A stretch of DNA of 64,000 nucleotides from Planctomycetaceae bacterium (GTDB taxonomy: Bacteria > Planctomycetota > Planctomycetia > Pirellulales > Pirellulaceae). Below the pieces are notes generated by a model. That model worked only from the letters and a program-made list of their open reading frames with translations, was not told where the DNA came from and did not search any database. Below are positions 26,516-35,814 of this stretch, piece after piece; position 1 is the first letter of the stretch, and the number at the start of each line of letters is the position of its first letter. Where the stretch lies: contig JACKHN010000010.1 of the NCBI GenBank assembly GCA_020638975.1, forward strand, positions 186,001 through 250,000. The letters are read 5' to 3'. A program made the position numbers and the translations under genes.

Positions 26516-27985
26516 CTAAGCAAACAAACCGCTAACTGCTTGAGCCTTCACCAGCTCGCGGGGCTGATTTAGGTGGTTGTAAACGATCGTTTCGGGATCG
26601 ATCCCGAAGCTGTGGTAGATCGTGGCCAGGAGTTGGCCGGGGTGAACTGGATCTTCCAACGGGGCGGAGGCAGTCTTGTCGGACTTGCCGTAGACCTGAC
26701 CGCGCGTGATGCCAGCACCGGCTATCACCGACGTGTAGCAGTAGGGCCAGTGATCGCGTCCGTCGTCGGTGTTGCTGTTTCCGGACGTGCTGACGCCACG
26801 CTGTGGACTGCGACCGAATTCACCGACGGCGATGACGAGCGTTTCGTCCAACATGCCGCGTTGATCCAGATCCGTAATCAGGCCCGAAAGACCGGCGTCG
26901 AGCATGGGGCCGGATTGGTTCTTCATGCGTGTGGACAGACCCGTGTGATGATCCCACGAATGATTGTCCGAGTTCGCTACCTTAGGCCAAACGACTTCGA
27001 CAACACGTGTGCCGGCTTCGACCAATCGACGAGCGAGCAAGCAGCTGTCGCCGAACGTGTTGCGACCATACAACTCGCGAGTTGCATGCGATTCCGATTG
27101 ATAGTCGAATGCTTCCCGTGCTCGACCGGATACGATCAAGTTCAAAGCCTTGTCGTAGTATCCGTCCAAGTTGTACGACTCGACAGCCTTGTCGACGGTC
27201 GGCATCCCTTTGCTGATCAAATCACGAAGTTTTGCGCGGCGATTCAAACGAGCGGCAAAGACTTCCGGACGAAGTTGCAAATCGTCGATCTTGATCCGCG
27301 TCATCTTCTCCATATCCAAATCGTCACCGGCTGGGTAGAGATAGTACGGATCGTAAGCTTTGCCGAGGAAACCAGCAGTGCCGCCTTTACCTACCACGTT
27401 GCTCTCTTGCAGCGGGCGCGGCAGCATCACGAACGGCAACATCGGTTCGGTCGGAGGACGCAAGCGGATGATGTTTGAACCGTAGTTCGGAAAGTCCTTG
27501 GGGCTGGGCGGTTCAAGCTGACCGGATGGGCTGACCTTGTCGGTCGTGTAACCAGTCATCATCTGATAGATGGCGGCCGTGTGATTGAATAATCCGTTCG
27601 GCGTGTAGCTCATCGAACGGATCATTGTGAACTTGTCGTTGATCTGCGAGAGCTTCGGCAAGTTCTCCGTGTATTGAACGCCTGGAAGCTTGGTCGAGAT
27701 ATTGCCGAAGATGCTCTTCACGTTGTCCGGCACATTCTCTTTCGGGTCCCACAGATCAAGATGACTAGGGCCGCCTTGCAGGTAAACCATGATGACACTC
27801 TTGGCCTTGCCCCATCCCGCGCCGCCGAGAGCTTCGGAGTTCGCGGATGCAGCTTGCAGCTTCATCAGCGAACCGAGCGAGAGACCAAGTACACCTGAAC
27901 CACCAACGCGAAGGATGTCGCGCCGGCTGACTCCAAGTTGCTTGTCGCAAAGATCTTTACCGGCTGGGCCTTCGATTCTAAGCAT
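26516..27985 (-). CDS. DUF1501 protein with Tat signal
   Basis: 489 residues. The Tat motif SRRDILRVGGSGVLGLSLG predicts export. DUF1501 signatures are present: SVIMVYLQGGPSHLDLWDPKE, NHSWDHHTGL, AVGEFGRSPQ and DGRDHWPYCYTSVIAG, ending with a GIDPETIVYN block. The start has AGGAG 6 bases upstream. It lies 137 bp downstream of the 5-kb cytochrome/DUF1549/DUF1553 gene, the standard planctomycete pairing. It is a distant paralogue of the gene at 20238. Confidence 0.92.
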   Translation of the reverse strand: MLRIEGPAGKDLCDKQLGVSRRDILRVGGSGVLGLSLGSLMKLQAASANSEALGGAGWGKAKSVIMVYLQGGPSHLDLWDPKENVPDNVKSIFGNISTKLPGVQYTENLPKLSQINDKFTMIRSMSYTPNGLFNHTAAIYQMMTGYTTDKVSPSGQLEPPSPKDFPNYGSNIIRLRPPTEPMLPFVMLPRPLQESNVVGKGGTAGFLGKAYDPYYLYPAGDDLDMEKMTRIKIDDLQLRPEVFAARLNRRAKLRDLISKGMPTVDKAVESYNLDGYYDKALNLIVSGRAREAFDYQSESHATRELYGRNTFGDSCLLARRLVEAGTRVVEVVWPKVANSDNHSWDHHTGLSTRMKNQSGPMLDAGLSGLITDLDQRGMLDETLVIAVGEFGRSPQRGVSTSGNSNTDDGRDHWPYCYTSVIAGAGITRGQVYGKSDKTASAPLEDPVHPGQLLATIYHSFGIDPETIVYNHLNQPRELVKAQAVSGLFA

Positions 27986-28122
27986 GACTGTCTCCTAGTA
28001 TGGTTCACTTCGCCCTTTGGGTTTACTCGACGAAGGCGAAGTTTTTAGATCGAACTTGGTTGATTCGTCTACTCGTTGTACTCGTTTATCGGGGCCGATC
28101 GCAAGAGTTCTTGCGTTGATAC

Positions 28123-31100
28123 TTAACGATTGAACAAGAACGAGGGGTTATTGATCAGTGCCCAGGTCAGGTCCTGGGCGGCCGTAAGTCGTTTATTGGC
28201 AACTTGCTGCTTGCTGAACTCGATGTCTGAACGGAGTTGCAGCAACTGCGAATCTTCGGGCACTGCGACGCTAACGAACTGAAGAGTCGCCTTCCGTTTG
28301 GTCACGCCTGGGTCTTCGGGCAACGGCTTACTGGCTTCGCCGATTGCGGTTCGCTTGGCGAGCAACGTGGCATCCGTCTTGTCGAAATATCCCGTCAGCA
28401 GATTGGTCTGTGCCTCGACGCGCTGTGCAGCGGGAGTCGACACGACCGACTTGAGGCTCTCAGGCAAGCTCAGTCCGACCACCTTGTCCGTTGTGACCGA
28501 GATGCGGAAGCGGCCCAGCAGGTGTCCCTTGGCGGTATGGTTTTGATGGATCACGATTTTGAATTGCGTGCCACCTTCGTTGCTGACCGCCGCCTTGGTT
28601 TCGTAAGTGGCCCAATGAACGACGCCGCCCGTGTTCGCGATGGCCCAGCCGTTTTGGTTGGCGGCGTTGCCGTCGATCGTCAACGCGACATCGAATCCAT
28701 CTTGCAAGAAGTCCGCTTTCGCGTTCTGCAGATCAACCTTCTTGAGTTCGGTCGATTTTGCAATCGGCGCGGCCTGCACTTCGAATTCAGTAACAACAAA
28801 GTTACCGTTCTCCGGCAGTCCAGGCCCGCCACCCTTGATCGTTTCGTCGGTCATGGCCTCGATACGGATGCCAGTGATGCCTTGCAACTGAGTGTTCGCA
28901 ACGATCGTATAGGCACCCGTATCTGCGGCCCCGGTTGCGCGCACCGAGCGGTCTTCTAATCGTTGCAACTGAATTCCCGTTGGCGCCGTGAGGCTGTTCG
29001 GTTCGAGGAAGTACCATTCGACATCGCTCTTGCTCTTTGCTTCCCAGGCTGCGATATGCTTTGGCAACTCGTCTGTGAATTTCTTGAGTTCGGCTTGCGC
29101 GGCAGCGATACCGGCTTGCCGTTTCTTCTCCTCTTCAGCGATACGCGGAGCAATCTCTTTTTGGTAAGCCTCAAGTTCTGCCGTGGCCTTCGCGATTGCC
29201 TCGACTCGTTCTTTCTCGAGTTGCGGCTTTCGTTCGGTCCACCATTTCTCCCGTTCTTGCAATGCCTTGGTAAGTGTCGCGTGGTCCACGTCGATAGCGT
29301 TCATCGAATCGATCAACGCGGCAATCTCGTCGGCCGACGCCGGACGATTGACAACCCGCAAGAATAACTCGTTGACGAGTCGAGCGTCGTTCGATTCTTC
29401 GGCGACGAGTTTGGCGATCGCGTTATTAGAATCACCAACAGCATCGCTGACGGTCGGTCCCGCGACCAATGCCATGACAGGGCCGAGTTGCAAATCGTTC
29501 ACTCGTTCACACTCGCAAGCGCTCTCACGAGGAGGCCGCCCGAGATTAGCGAGGAAACCGTCCGTTAACTCGATGCCGGCATCTGGAATCGCTGCCGCCC
29601 GCGTCCCTGGCGGAACACCAGGTATCTTGGTCTGAGTTCCCGTGACGCGATAGATCGAATCGTAAAGCACCTCCGCAGGTAATCGCCGGGCGATGGCATG
29701 TGAGTAGTTCACCGTATCGTCTTCGTTCCAGCGGTTCGTCGCCAGCGAGAGCTGATATGTTCGGGACTTGCAGATCAATCCAATCACGTGGCGGACATTG
29801 AAGTTGCTCTTGATAAACTCCTGCGTCAGGTAATCCAAGAGTTCCGGATTCGTGGGAGGATTACCGGCACGAATGTCATCGATCGGTTCCATGATGCCGA
29901 TCCCGAACAGGTAACCCCACAGTCGATTGACGTAGCTCTTGGCAAAGTATTGGTTATCCGCCGACGTGATCCAAGCAGCCAACTCTTGCCGCCGGCTGGC
30001 CTTTTCGGGTGCGGTATAGTCGCACGCGTAAGGAAATTCGGGAGGTGTTTCCTGGCCGGTTCGATCGTGGGTGACTTCACCTTTGTCGTTTTCGAACACA
30101 ATCTCGTAGAACGGCTTGGCACCTTCGACGGCTGTCCCGCCGATCTTCTTATCGCCGCCGGCCGGATCAGCCTTCAAGCTGACACGAGCGAAGTAGGCGG
30201 CGGTCTCGTAATACTGGTCCTGTGTCCAACGTTCGAAGGGGTGATCGTGGCACTTGTTGCAGTTGAATCGAACGCCCAGGAATAGATGAGTCGTGTTCTC
30301 CATGATGTCGACGGGATCACGCAAGATCTTATAGTAGGACGCGGCGGGGTTCTCCTTGTTGGATCCCTCGGCGGTGATGATCTTTTGAACGAATTCGTTA
30401 TAAGGCGTGTTGCTGGCAACTTCGCTACGAATCCACTGACGGAACGCAGCCGAACCTTCGGGGCCGAGGTACTTGCGATTCACTTGTAACAAGTCGGCCC
30501 ACTTATTCGTCCAATACTCGACATAGTCTTCGCTGCCGATCAATTGGTCGATCAACTCCGTTCGTTTAACTCGCGAGTCGCGGTCGTCGGCAAGGAACGC
30601 TCGAACTTGATCGGAAGTCGGTGGCAAGCCTGTCAGATCGAGTTGCACTCGGCGAATGAATTCAGCATCGGTGCAGACACCTGATGGTTGAATCTTCATG
30701 CGTTGCCACTTAGCAGCGGTCAACTCGTCGATCCGTCCCCAGGTGTCCGGTTGCTTCCAAACAAACTCATCGCGGTTCCCCATCACCGTCAAAGTCGTCG
30801 CTGCGTACGCACCTTCATAACGAGCGAGCACGGGTGCTTCGCCGCGACGAATCGCAGTCATCACGGCTGTGCGGCTGACATCGGCGACTTCCGTATTGCC
30901 GCTCGTGAGATAAGCCTCGCGCGTCACATCTCGCTTGTTTCCGTCTGCATAAGTAGCGACGACGCGAATCTGCTGCTTTGAATTGATCGCCTGGATCGTC
31001 GGGTTCTTGGGAAACACTTCAATCGATGTGACGCGAGGAACGTCTTGCTTCAGCTTTGCTCCGCTCGCGATCCAATTGCGAATGATCTGATAGTAGGGTT

Positions 31101-33210
31101 CGCCTGGACGCACGACCTGTCCGCCAACGTGCGGGACTGCGCCAGTCGCCTTGAGTAACATGAGGCTGTCGTCGGGCGACGCAACGTTCGTGCGACGCGA
31201 CGCAAGGTCGTCTGTAAACGCTCGGACGTCGAAGATCGGGTCGTAGCCGCGCAACGACAACTTAAAACCATTCTTGCCATTCAGCGAACCGTGACAGGTT
31301 CCTTGATTACAACCCAATCGCGATAGAACGGGATTCACATCGCGAATAAAGTCGGCGGCAAAGTCCGATCCGAAGCCGGACACTGTGACCGGGATCTCGC
31401 TGATGTTGCCAGCGACATCGATGATCAGTTTTGCTTCGCCGTCCGCTTTGGCACTGACGTATCCAGCGGCAGAGATGTCGATGACGGGGGCTGAACTTGT
31501 CAGCTTGGCAATGCGAGTCGCATCGATTAGCTCACCAGAAGCTAGTTTGGCGGTGATCACAAGCTGGGTGTAAGTGAACTTGTCCGTCAGCACAACGGAC
31601 GATGGTTCGACTGTGACCGCCGCAATCTTGGCACCTTCGGGCAACGGCGGTTCAGTCGATGGTGTATCGTTAATCGAGAGTGGGGCAGCCGCATCGAACG
31701 CTTGTGCGACCTTGCTTGCTTCGGTCAGCGGAGCTGGCGAAAATTCGGTGACGATCGTCCCCGCCTCCGTCTCGGTGATCCGCACGACGCCATCGCCACC
31801 GGCGGCAGCGACTGTTTTGCCATCAGGGCTGAAAGCGACCGCGTACAAAGCAGCGTTGTCGGTCATGACTTGAGCGATACGATTGATGTTCTTGGTACGG
31901 TAATCGTCCAACTTCGTCTGCTCTTCGGCGCTGCGTTGCTGAACTCGCTTCTCGTTGATTTTCTTGATGTCGTCGGGCAGCGACGTATCAAATTCGTAGG
32001 AATAGACCGCGAGTTCGCCTTGGCCATCGAGAGCGCTAACCGCCGCGATTCGCTTACCATCCTTACTCACGGTGACATCGAACACGCGACCTCGCATCGG
32101 ATTGAGTGTCTTTACCAAGTTGGCGTCGTCGCCGATCTTTCGAGCGGTGATGCGGAACGTGCGATAGACCTTCGGCACTCCGTCGGAGCCGCCGACAACA
32201 AGCTCATCGCAATCTGGATGACGCGCGATCGCGTTAACGCCGCCTTTGAGCGCACCTGGCGTGATCGAAGTCACGTTGTCGATGAAGCGTTCCGTCGCGA
32301 CCTCCGTCAGCTTCACCGTCATGTCACGGCTGACCGATGTCAGATGCGATCCGTCGTGCGAGAATACCGTATCGCGGACCCAATCGTTGTGGGCGCCTTG
32401 AAAGAGAACCTGCTCACCGGTTTCTGCACTAATCGCGCGGACGGTGTTATCAGCACAACCAAACGCGATCAGCTTTCCATCCGGCGACCAGCTTCCGCCG
32501 TAAACGGTGTCGAACGTCACGGGAACCGACAACGCCAACTTCCGCTCGGCGACATTCCAAACCTGAATCTCACCCATTCGTCCCGGCAATCCGCCAGTGA
32601 CCAGCAGCTGCTTCCCGTCCGGCGAGAAGCTAACTGACTCAATGCGTTCAGACACACCGATCAATCGCGCGACGAGTTCCGAGCCATCGGCTTTGCTGAG
32701 TAGAACTTCGTGGAAACCGGCGATGGCCAAGAGTTGTCCGTCGGGCGAGTAGTCCAGTGATGTGATGACAGGCGGGAGTGTATAGATCGGAGGATGCTCG
32801 GCGTCGAATTGACGCTTGGCGCCTTCGGGCGTATCGTCCTTCGCGCCTTCGCTGATCCAACGACGAATCAGCGCTATTTCAACGTCGCTCAGCGGCTGCT
32901 TGCCCTTCGGCATTTCGGCTTGGCCATCTGTGGGAGTGATCAGCCCAATGAGATAGCTCTCGTCTGGCTTCTCGGCAATGATCGCTTTGGACTCACTCTC
33001 GCCACCGGCGACCAACTTGGCAAAGTCGGTCATCACATAAGCGCCGTTGTGGCGAGCGGGTTGATGGCAGCCATGGCATTGAGCTTGGAAGATCGGTCGG
33101 ATCTGTTCGTAGAAGCTAACCGGTTGCTGGTCGTCGGCGTTCGCGTTCGTCCAAGATATTAGGGACAGGGCAACAAACGCAGCGAGGTTTCGTCGAGGCG
33201 CAGAAAGCAT
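28123..33210 (-). CDS. Giant cytochrome/WD40/BIG2/DUF1549-DUF1553 protein
   Basis: 1695 residues from ATG 33210, preferred over ATG 33216 because GGAG is 9 bases upstream of it. A signal peptide is followed by a planctomycete cytochrome domain (CHGCH near residue 45), about six WD40 blades (to about 500), an Ig-like BIG2 domain, a second cysteine domain (LGCNQGTCHGSLNGKNGFKL), another BIG2 domain, then DUF1549 (LTGLPPTSDQV and later CNKCHDHPFERW) and DUF1553. A coiled coil plus beta-rich insert of about 300 residues separates the DUF1553 core from its final TWALINNPSFLFNR. It is probably periplasmic and haem-binding; substrate unknown. The DUF1501 gene follows. Confidence 0.9.
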   Translation of the reverse strand: MLSAPRRNLAAFVALSLISWTNANADDQQPVSFYEQIRPIFQAQCHGCHQPARHNGAYVMTDFAKLVAGGESESKAIIAEKPDESYLIGLITPTDGQAEMPKGKQPLSDVEIALIRRWISEGAKDDTPEGAKRQFDAEHPPIYTLPPVITSLDYSPDGQLLAIAGFHEVLLSKADGSELVARLIGVSERIESVSFSPDGKQLLVTGGLPGRMGEIQVWNVAERKLALSVPVTFDTVYGGSWSPDGKLIAFGCADNTVRAISAETGEQVLFQGAHNDWVRDTVFSHDGSHLTSVSRDMTVKLTEVATERFIDNVTSITPGALKGGVNAIARHPDCDELVVGGSDGVPKVYRTFRITARKIGDDANLVKTLNPMRGRVFDVTVSKDGKRIAAVSALDGQGELAVYSYEFDTSLPDDIKKINEKRVQQRSAEEQTKLDDYRTKNINRIAQVMTDNAALYAVAFSPDGKTVAAAGGDGVVRITETEAGTIVTEFSPAPLTEASKVAQAFDAAAPLSINDTPSTEPPLPEGAKIAAVTVEPSSVVLTDKFTYTQLVITAKLASGELIDATRIAKLTSSAPVIDISAAGYVSAKADGEAKLIIDVAGNISEIPVTVSGFGSDFAADFIRDVNPVLSRLGCNQGTCHGSLNGKNGFKLSLRGYDPIFDVRAFTDDLASRRTNVASPDDSLMLLKATGAVPHVGGQVVRPGEPYYQIIRNWIASGAKLKQDVPRVTSIEVFPKNPTIQAINSKQQIRVVATYADGNKRDVTREAYLTSGNTEVADVSRTAVMTAIRRGEAPVLARYEGAYAATTLTVMGNRDEFVWKQPDTWGRIDELTAAKWQRMKIQPSGVCTDAEFIRRVQLDLTGLPPTSDQVRAFLADDRDSRVKRTELIDQLIGSEDYVEYWTNKWADLLQVNRKYLGPEGSAAFRQWIRSEVASNTPYNEFVQKIITAEGSNKENPAASYYKILRDPVDIMENTTHLFLGVRFNCNKCHDHPFERWTQDQYYETAAYFARVSLKADPAGGDKKIGGTAVEGAKPFYEIVFENDKGEVTHDRTGQETPPEFPYACDYTAPEKASRRQELAAWITSADNQYFAKSYVNRLWGYLFGIGIMEPIDDIRAGNPPTNPELLDYLTQEFIKSNFNVRHVIGLICKSRTYQLSLATNRWNEDDTVNYSHAIARRLPAEVLYDSIYRVTGTQTKIPGVPPGTRAAAIPDAGIELTDGFLANLGRPPRESACECERVNDLQLGPVMALVAGPTVSDAVGDSNNAIAKLVAEESNDARLVNELFLRVVNRPASADEIAALIDSMNAIDVDHATLTKALQEREKWWTERKPQLEKERVEAIAKATAELEAYQKEIAPRIAEEEKKRQAGIAAAQAELKKFTDELPKHIAAWEAKSKSDVEWYFLEPNSLTAPTGIQLQRLEDRSVRATGAADTGAYTIVANTQLQGITGIRIEAMTDETIKGGGPGLPENGNFVVTEFEVQAAPIAKSTELKKVDLQNAKADFLQDGFDVALTIDGNAANQNGWAIANTGGVVHWATYETKAAVSNEGGTQFKIVIHQNHTAKGHLLGRFRISVTTDKVVGLSLPESLKSVVSTPAAQRVEAQTNLLTGYFDKTDATLLAKRTAIGEASKPLPEDPGVTKRKATLQFVSVAVPEDSQLLQLRSDIEFSKQQVANKRLTAAQDLTWALINNPSFLFNR

Positions 33211-33379
33211 CGGCATGATCTCCGAATCGATGATTCGCGGGCAGGCGGGTGAAGAGCCGTTCGGCTCGGCACTCGTTATAGGCATGGCAGTTGCACAAAT
33301 CCAGTCGGTCGACTGGTCGGCAGGTCGCTCACTATCCTAATCGAAAACCAATCAAAAGGGAAAACTTCCGCGGACTGGC

Positions 33380-33478
33380 AGTGGTACAGGTCACGATTCC
33401 TGATAGGAAAGTAGGACGGCCAGCCTTGGCTGTCTTTTGTTGGGCGGGAGTGCCCAACTTACGGCAAGCTGTACCACT
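33380..33478 (+). repeat. MITE-like element family B, copy 2
   Basis: 99 bp. It aligns end to end with copy 1 at 20041, with AGTGGTACAG and CTGTACCACT at the ends and the same two inner hairpins (GACGGCCA..., then TTGGGCGGGAGTGCCCAA). It has a small insertion relative to copy 1 and lies in the 768-bp gap upstream of the giant gene. Confidence 0.87.
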
Positions 33479-33564
33479 TCCCGCAGACTCAAAGCCCCCC
33501 CTTCTGTGGATGCGTTCTGAAACAATGTGTTTGCGCAAACCCTCGAAATTACTGGCGAACGCAG

Positions 33565-33689
33565 GGCGCCGTCATTCCGCAGGGCAAAGTTCGTTGAGTT
33601 ATCAAGGCGGAGCTAATTCTTCGGCGGTGTCGCGCAGCTACTGCCCGAAGAGTCTACTCAGTCGACACGATGCGACCGGGGACGGCGCC
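33565..33689 (+). ncRNA. Candidate structured RNA region (unassigned)
   Basis: GGCGCCGTC (33565-33573) pairs perfectly with GACGGCGCC (33681-33689), enclosing 107 nt with further local pairing. Downstream lie a short ORF with a strong ribosome-binding site, a hairpin at 33830-33861 and a terminator at 33911. I could not match it to RNase P, tmRNA, 6S, SRP or a known riboswitch. Strand is assumed from the downstream terminator. Confidence 0.3.
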
Positions 33690-33804
33690 ATTTTCAACCG
33701 CCTCGGCAAAAAACTGAAAAATTGTCTTGAACGAGCGTTCGTGGATCTGCTAAACAGGTTCTCAGTGGTTGATAACCGTGTTACTCAAATAGGGAGGGCA
33801 AGCA

Positions 33805-33864
33805 ATGCAAGATCCACCTGGCGAGTCGTGTCGGAAGGCTGAAGTAATTCGGCTTTCCGACTGA
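33805..33864 (+). CDS. Possible 19-residue peptide or leader ORF
   Basis: ATG 33805 lies 6 bases after GGGAGGG (33792-33798) and reads MQDPPGESCRKAEVIRLSD before TGA. The second half of the ORF forms a 10-bp hairpin (33830-33861, one G-T pair), and a strong terminator starts 47 bp later. It may be a leader peptide, a regulatory small protein, or a chance ORF within a small RNA. Confidence 0.3.
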   Translation: MQDPPGESCRKAEVIRLSD

Positions 33865-33910
33865 GTTTCGGTCGAACCCACTTCGCTATCCATTCAAGAG
33901 GTTACAAATC

Positions 33911-33946
33911 AAAAAACCCGCCTCGCTTCGGCAAGGCGGGTTTTTT
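33911..33946. terminator. Strong intrinsic terminator, bidirectional
   Basis: AAAAAACCCGCCT...AGGCGGGTTTTTT: a GC-rich stem with a CTTCGG-type loop, bounded by six A and six T. It serves yqgE on the minus strand (stop at 33979) and any plus-strand transcript from the gap. Confidence 0.93.
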
Positions 33947-33978
33947 GTTTCGAAACCGCTAACTGTTGCAGGATTCCA

Positions 33979-34425
33979 TCAGTTCAACCACGGGCTGTGC
34001 GGAAATCCTTTAATCCCCAGTGCCTCGCGGTAAACCGACCGGCCCACCTCCCGAACCAATACATGCCACGGCGGGACACCTTCGCTCAACAAGCGTTGGG
34101 GATTCGCTGGAGCGTTGAACCACACGCCGCTCTGTAGTTCGTGGTCGAGCTGACCCGGTTGCCACATCGCGACTTTTACCGGCACAGCCGCTAAGCCAGC
34201 GATTGGCAGTTGCTGCGTTCCCGTGATACGAGGCAGTTGCTGGCGAAGCTGTCTAAGCGATGCCGCGAACGAGTCGTCCAGAATCACGCCCGACGCGCCC
34301 TCGGCATTGTGTTCAAGAAGTAGTACTGCCGAACGGCGGTAAGGCGAATTATCAGCCAACGGTGCCGCAATCAGCATCCGCCCTCGCAGCGATTGTGTTG
34401 CCGGTTGATTTTGCTTCGTAGCCAT
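33979..34425 (-). CDS. YqgE/AlgH family protein
   Basis: 148 residues from ATG 34425, with GGAG 8 bases upstream; the longer open frame upstream shows no similarity. The YqgE/AlgH (DUF179) fold is seen in LRGRMLIAAPLADNSPYRRSAVLLLEHNAEGASGVILD and later AMWQPGQLDHELQSGVWFNAP. The family is widespread, cytoplasmic and poorly characterised. This copy is somewhat shorter than the typical 185 residues and lacks the usual C-terminal GY/W-rich end. It stands alone, ending at a strong terminator. Confidence 0.8.
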   Translation of the reverse strand: MATKQNQPATQSLRGRMLIAAPLADNSPYRRSAVLLLEHNAEGASGVILDDSFAASLRQLRQQLPRITGTQQLPIAGLAAVPVKVAMWQPGQLDHELQSGVWFNAPANPQRLLSEGVPPWHVLVREVGRSVYREALGIKGFPHSPWLN

Positions 34426-34625
34426 ACTCTCTGCTCCAGACATGCCAAATTGACACGGAAACGAACGGGAAACAGAAGTCGTAAACGCAAGCCGCGTGCC
34501 AGTTGCAAATGACGCCCGCCAGATCGGTCGTAAACCTTTTAATCGCAATGCCTTCTGCGCATGAAGACGCCCCACGAGTTGGGCGTGAGGCGTCGTTGCA
34601 AGTCAGTTGGTTGAGGACAGAAAGG

Positions 34626-35585
34626 TCAATCGAATTTCCGGACACTCACCTCATCAGCTGTCGGGAAATCCTTTGGAATGTCGGATTGAGTGACCTTGCC
34701 GGTCGCGGCCCATTCCGTACCTCGTTGCAAAGCGACGATGAAGCCAACGCATTCGACCGAGTAGTCGGCGTGCCCCATCGGCGTGTGAAACACACGCCCT
34801 TTGCCGTAGCCGATCGTCATTAACATCGGTTCATGCTTTCCCGAACCACCGTGATCGGGACTCGCATAAGCAGTCGCCAGGATCTGCATGTTTTCGCCCG
34901 GGCCACGCAGCTTGTCGTAGAGTTCGTCTTGCGCATGCAACCACTCGCGCGGCATGCCCTTCGTGATCGGATGCGAATCATCGCGGACGACAACTTGAAA
35001 TGGGTGTTGCTTGCCATGATGTCCACCGTTACCAGCCGTCGTGTCGCGGACAACCTCGCCTTTGTCGTCAAGATAGATGTAAGGCCCATGCTTTTCGTTT
35101 CGCCCACCCCAACCACCGATACCAATCATCTTGTTATAGGCGTCCCACTCGCCGAACGAGTTGTCCGCAGCATGCACGATGACCAAGCCGCCACCGCCGC
35201 TGACATACTTGTCAAAAGCGGCTTGTGTTTCTTCCGGCCAAGGTGCGGCTCCGAAACCGAAGTTCGAGATGACGACGTCGTACTTGGAGAACTCGGGCTT
35301 GAAGTTTGGATCCGATTGAGGCTTGTCCGTCGCCGTCGTCGTCACGCCAGGAAGTGGGTACTTGTCGAGCCACTCTTCGCCTTTCCAAGTGAACGCGCTG
35401 CGTGCGATGTCCACCGTGAACAGGTTTGTGTCTTCCAAATACTTCTTCATCATGAACGTAGTTTTCGGCCAGGCGCCATGATTGTTTTGTCCATCAATGA
35501 TTAAGGCGTGCAGCTTGTCCGCAGCCGACGCTGATGTCGTGACAACGCAGGCAAGGACAAGCGTGAAAAAGAGCGAGCGAAACAT
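34626..35585 (-). CDS. Secreted ThuA-domain protein
   Basis: 319 residues with a signal peptide (RSLFFTLVLACVVTTSASA, then ADK). The ThuA domain is a class I glutamine-amidotransferase-like fold linked to sugar metabolism: LHALIIDGQNNHGAWPKTT, YDVVISNFGFGAAPWP, YVSGGGGLVIVHAADNSFG, PITKGMPREWLHAQDELY, and GKGRVFHTPMGHADYS. These proteins are numerous in planctomycetes and may act on oxidised sugars in the periplasm; no substrate can be assigned here. No partner gene is adjacent. Confidence 0.9.
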   Translation of the reverse strand: MFRSLFFTLVLACVVTTSASAADKLHALIIDGQNNHGAWPKTTFMMKKYLEDTNLFTVDIARSAFTWKGEEWLDKYPLPGVTTTATDKPQSDPNFKPEFSKYDVVISNFGFGAAPWPEETQAAFDKYVSGGGGLVIVHAADNSFGEWDAYNKMIGIGGWGGRNEKHGPYIYLDDKGEVVRDTTAGNGGHHGKQHPFQVVVRDDSHPITKGMPREWLHAQDELYDKLRGPGENMQILATAYASPDHGGSGKHEPMLMTIGYGKGRVFHTPMGHADYSVECVGFIVALQRGTEWAATGKVTQSDIPKDFPTADEVSVRKFD

Positions 35586-35686
35586 GTATCTCTCCTAGGA
35601 GGATGGTCTGGGTGATTTGGAGAAGAACCAGTCTAGCAACGGCAACCGGCCGAAGAAAGCAATTCGCGGTCAAGTCTAGGGCCATG

Positions 35687-35796
35687 CAGTTTTTCAAACT
35701 GAGAGGTCTGCACGACGGGCCTCCGAGCCCGTCGATGAATCAAAGTCGTCATTCGACGGGCTCGGAGGCCCGTCGTACCTCTTGTACAACTTCAAC
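35687..35796 (-). repeat. Dispersed palindrome family A, copy 3 (110 bp, inverted)
   Basis: Arms at 35710-35735 and 35753-35778. The outer flanks are the reverse complement of those around copy 2 (CAGTTTTTCAAACTGAGAGG on the left, CTTGTACAACTTCAAC on the right), so the whole 110-bp unit is repeated in opposite orientation. It lies 18 bp from the end of the YbdK-like gene. Confidence 0.9.
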
Positions 35797-35814
35797 GAAT
35801 GAATCGCCCTGCGG

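Noticed and set aside
26573..27478. A 301-codon plus-strand frame
   Set aside because: It is antisense to the DUF1501 gene and has no recognisable domain.
31702..32637. A 311-codon plus-strand frame
   Set aside because: It is antisense to the WD40 part of the giant protein.
33575..33600. AGGGCAAA resembling the start of a cyclic-di-GMP riboswitch
   Set aside because: The rest of the conserved core (GACGCAAAGCC and the second receptor arm) is absent.
33291..33842. A 183-codon plus-strand frame in the gap upstream of the giant gene
   Set aside because: It runs through repeat B2 and the structured region, has mixed composition and shows no family similarity.
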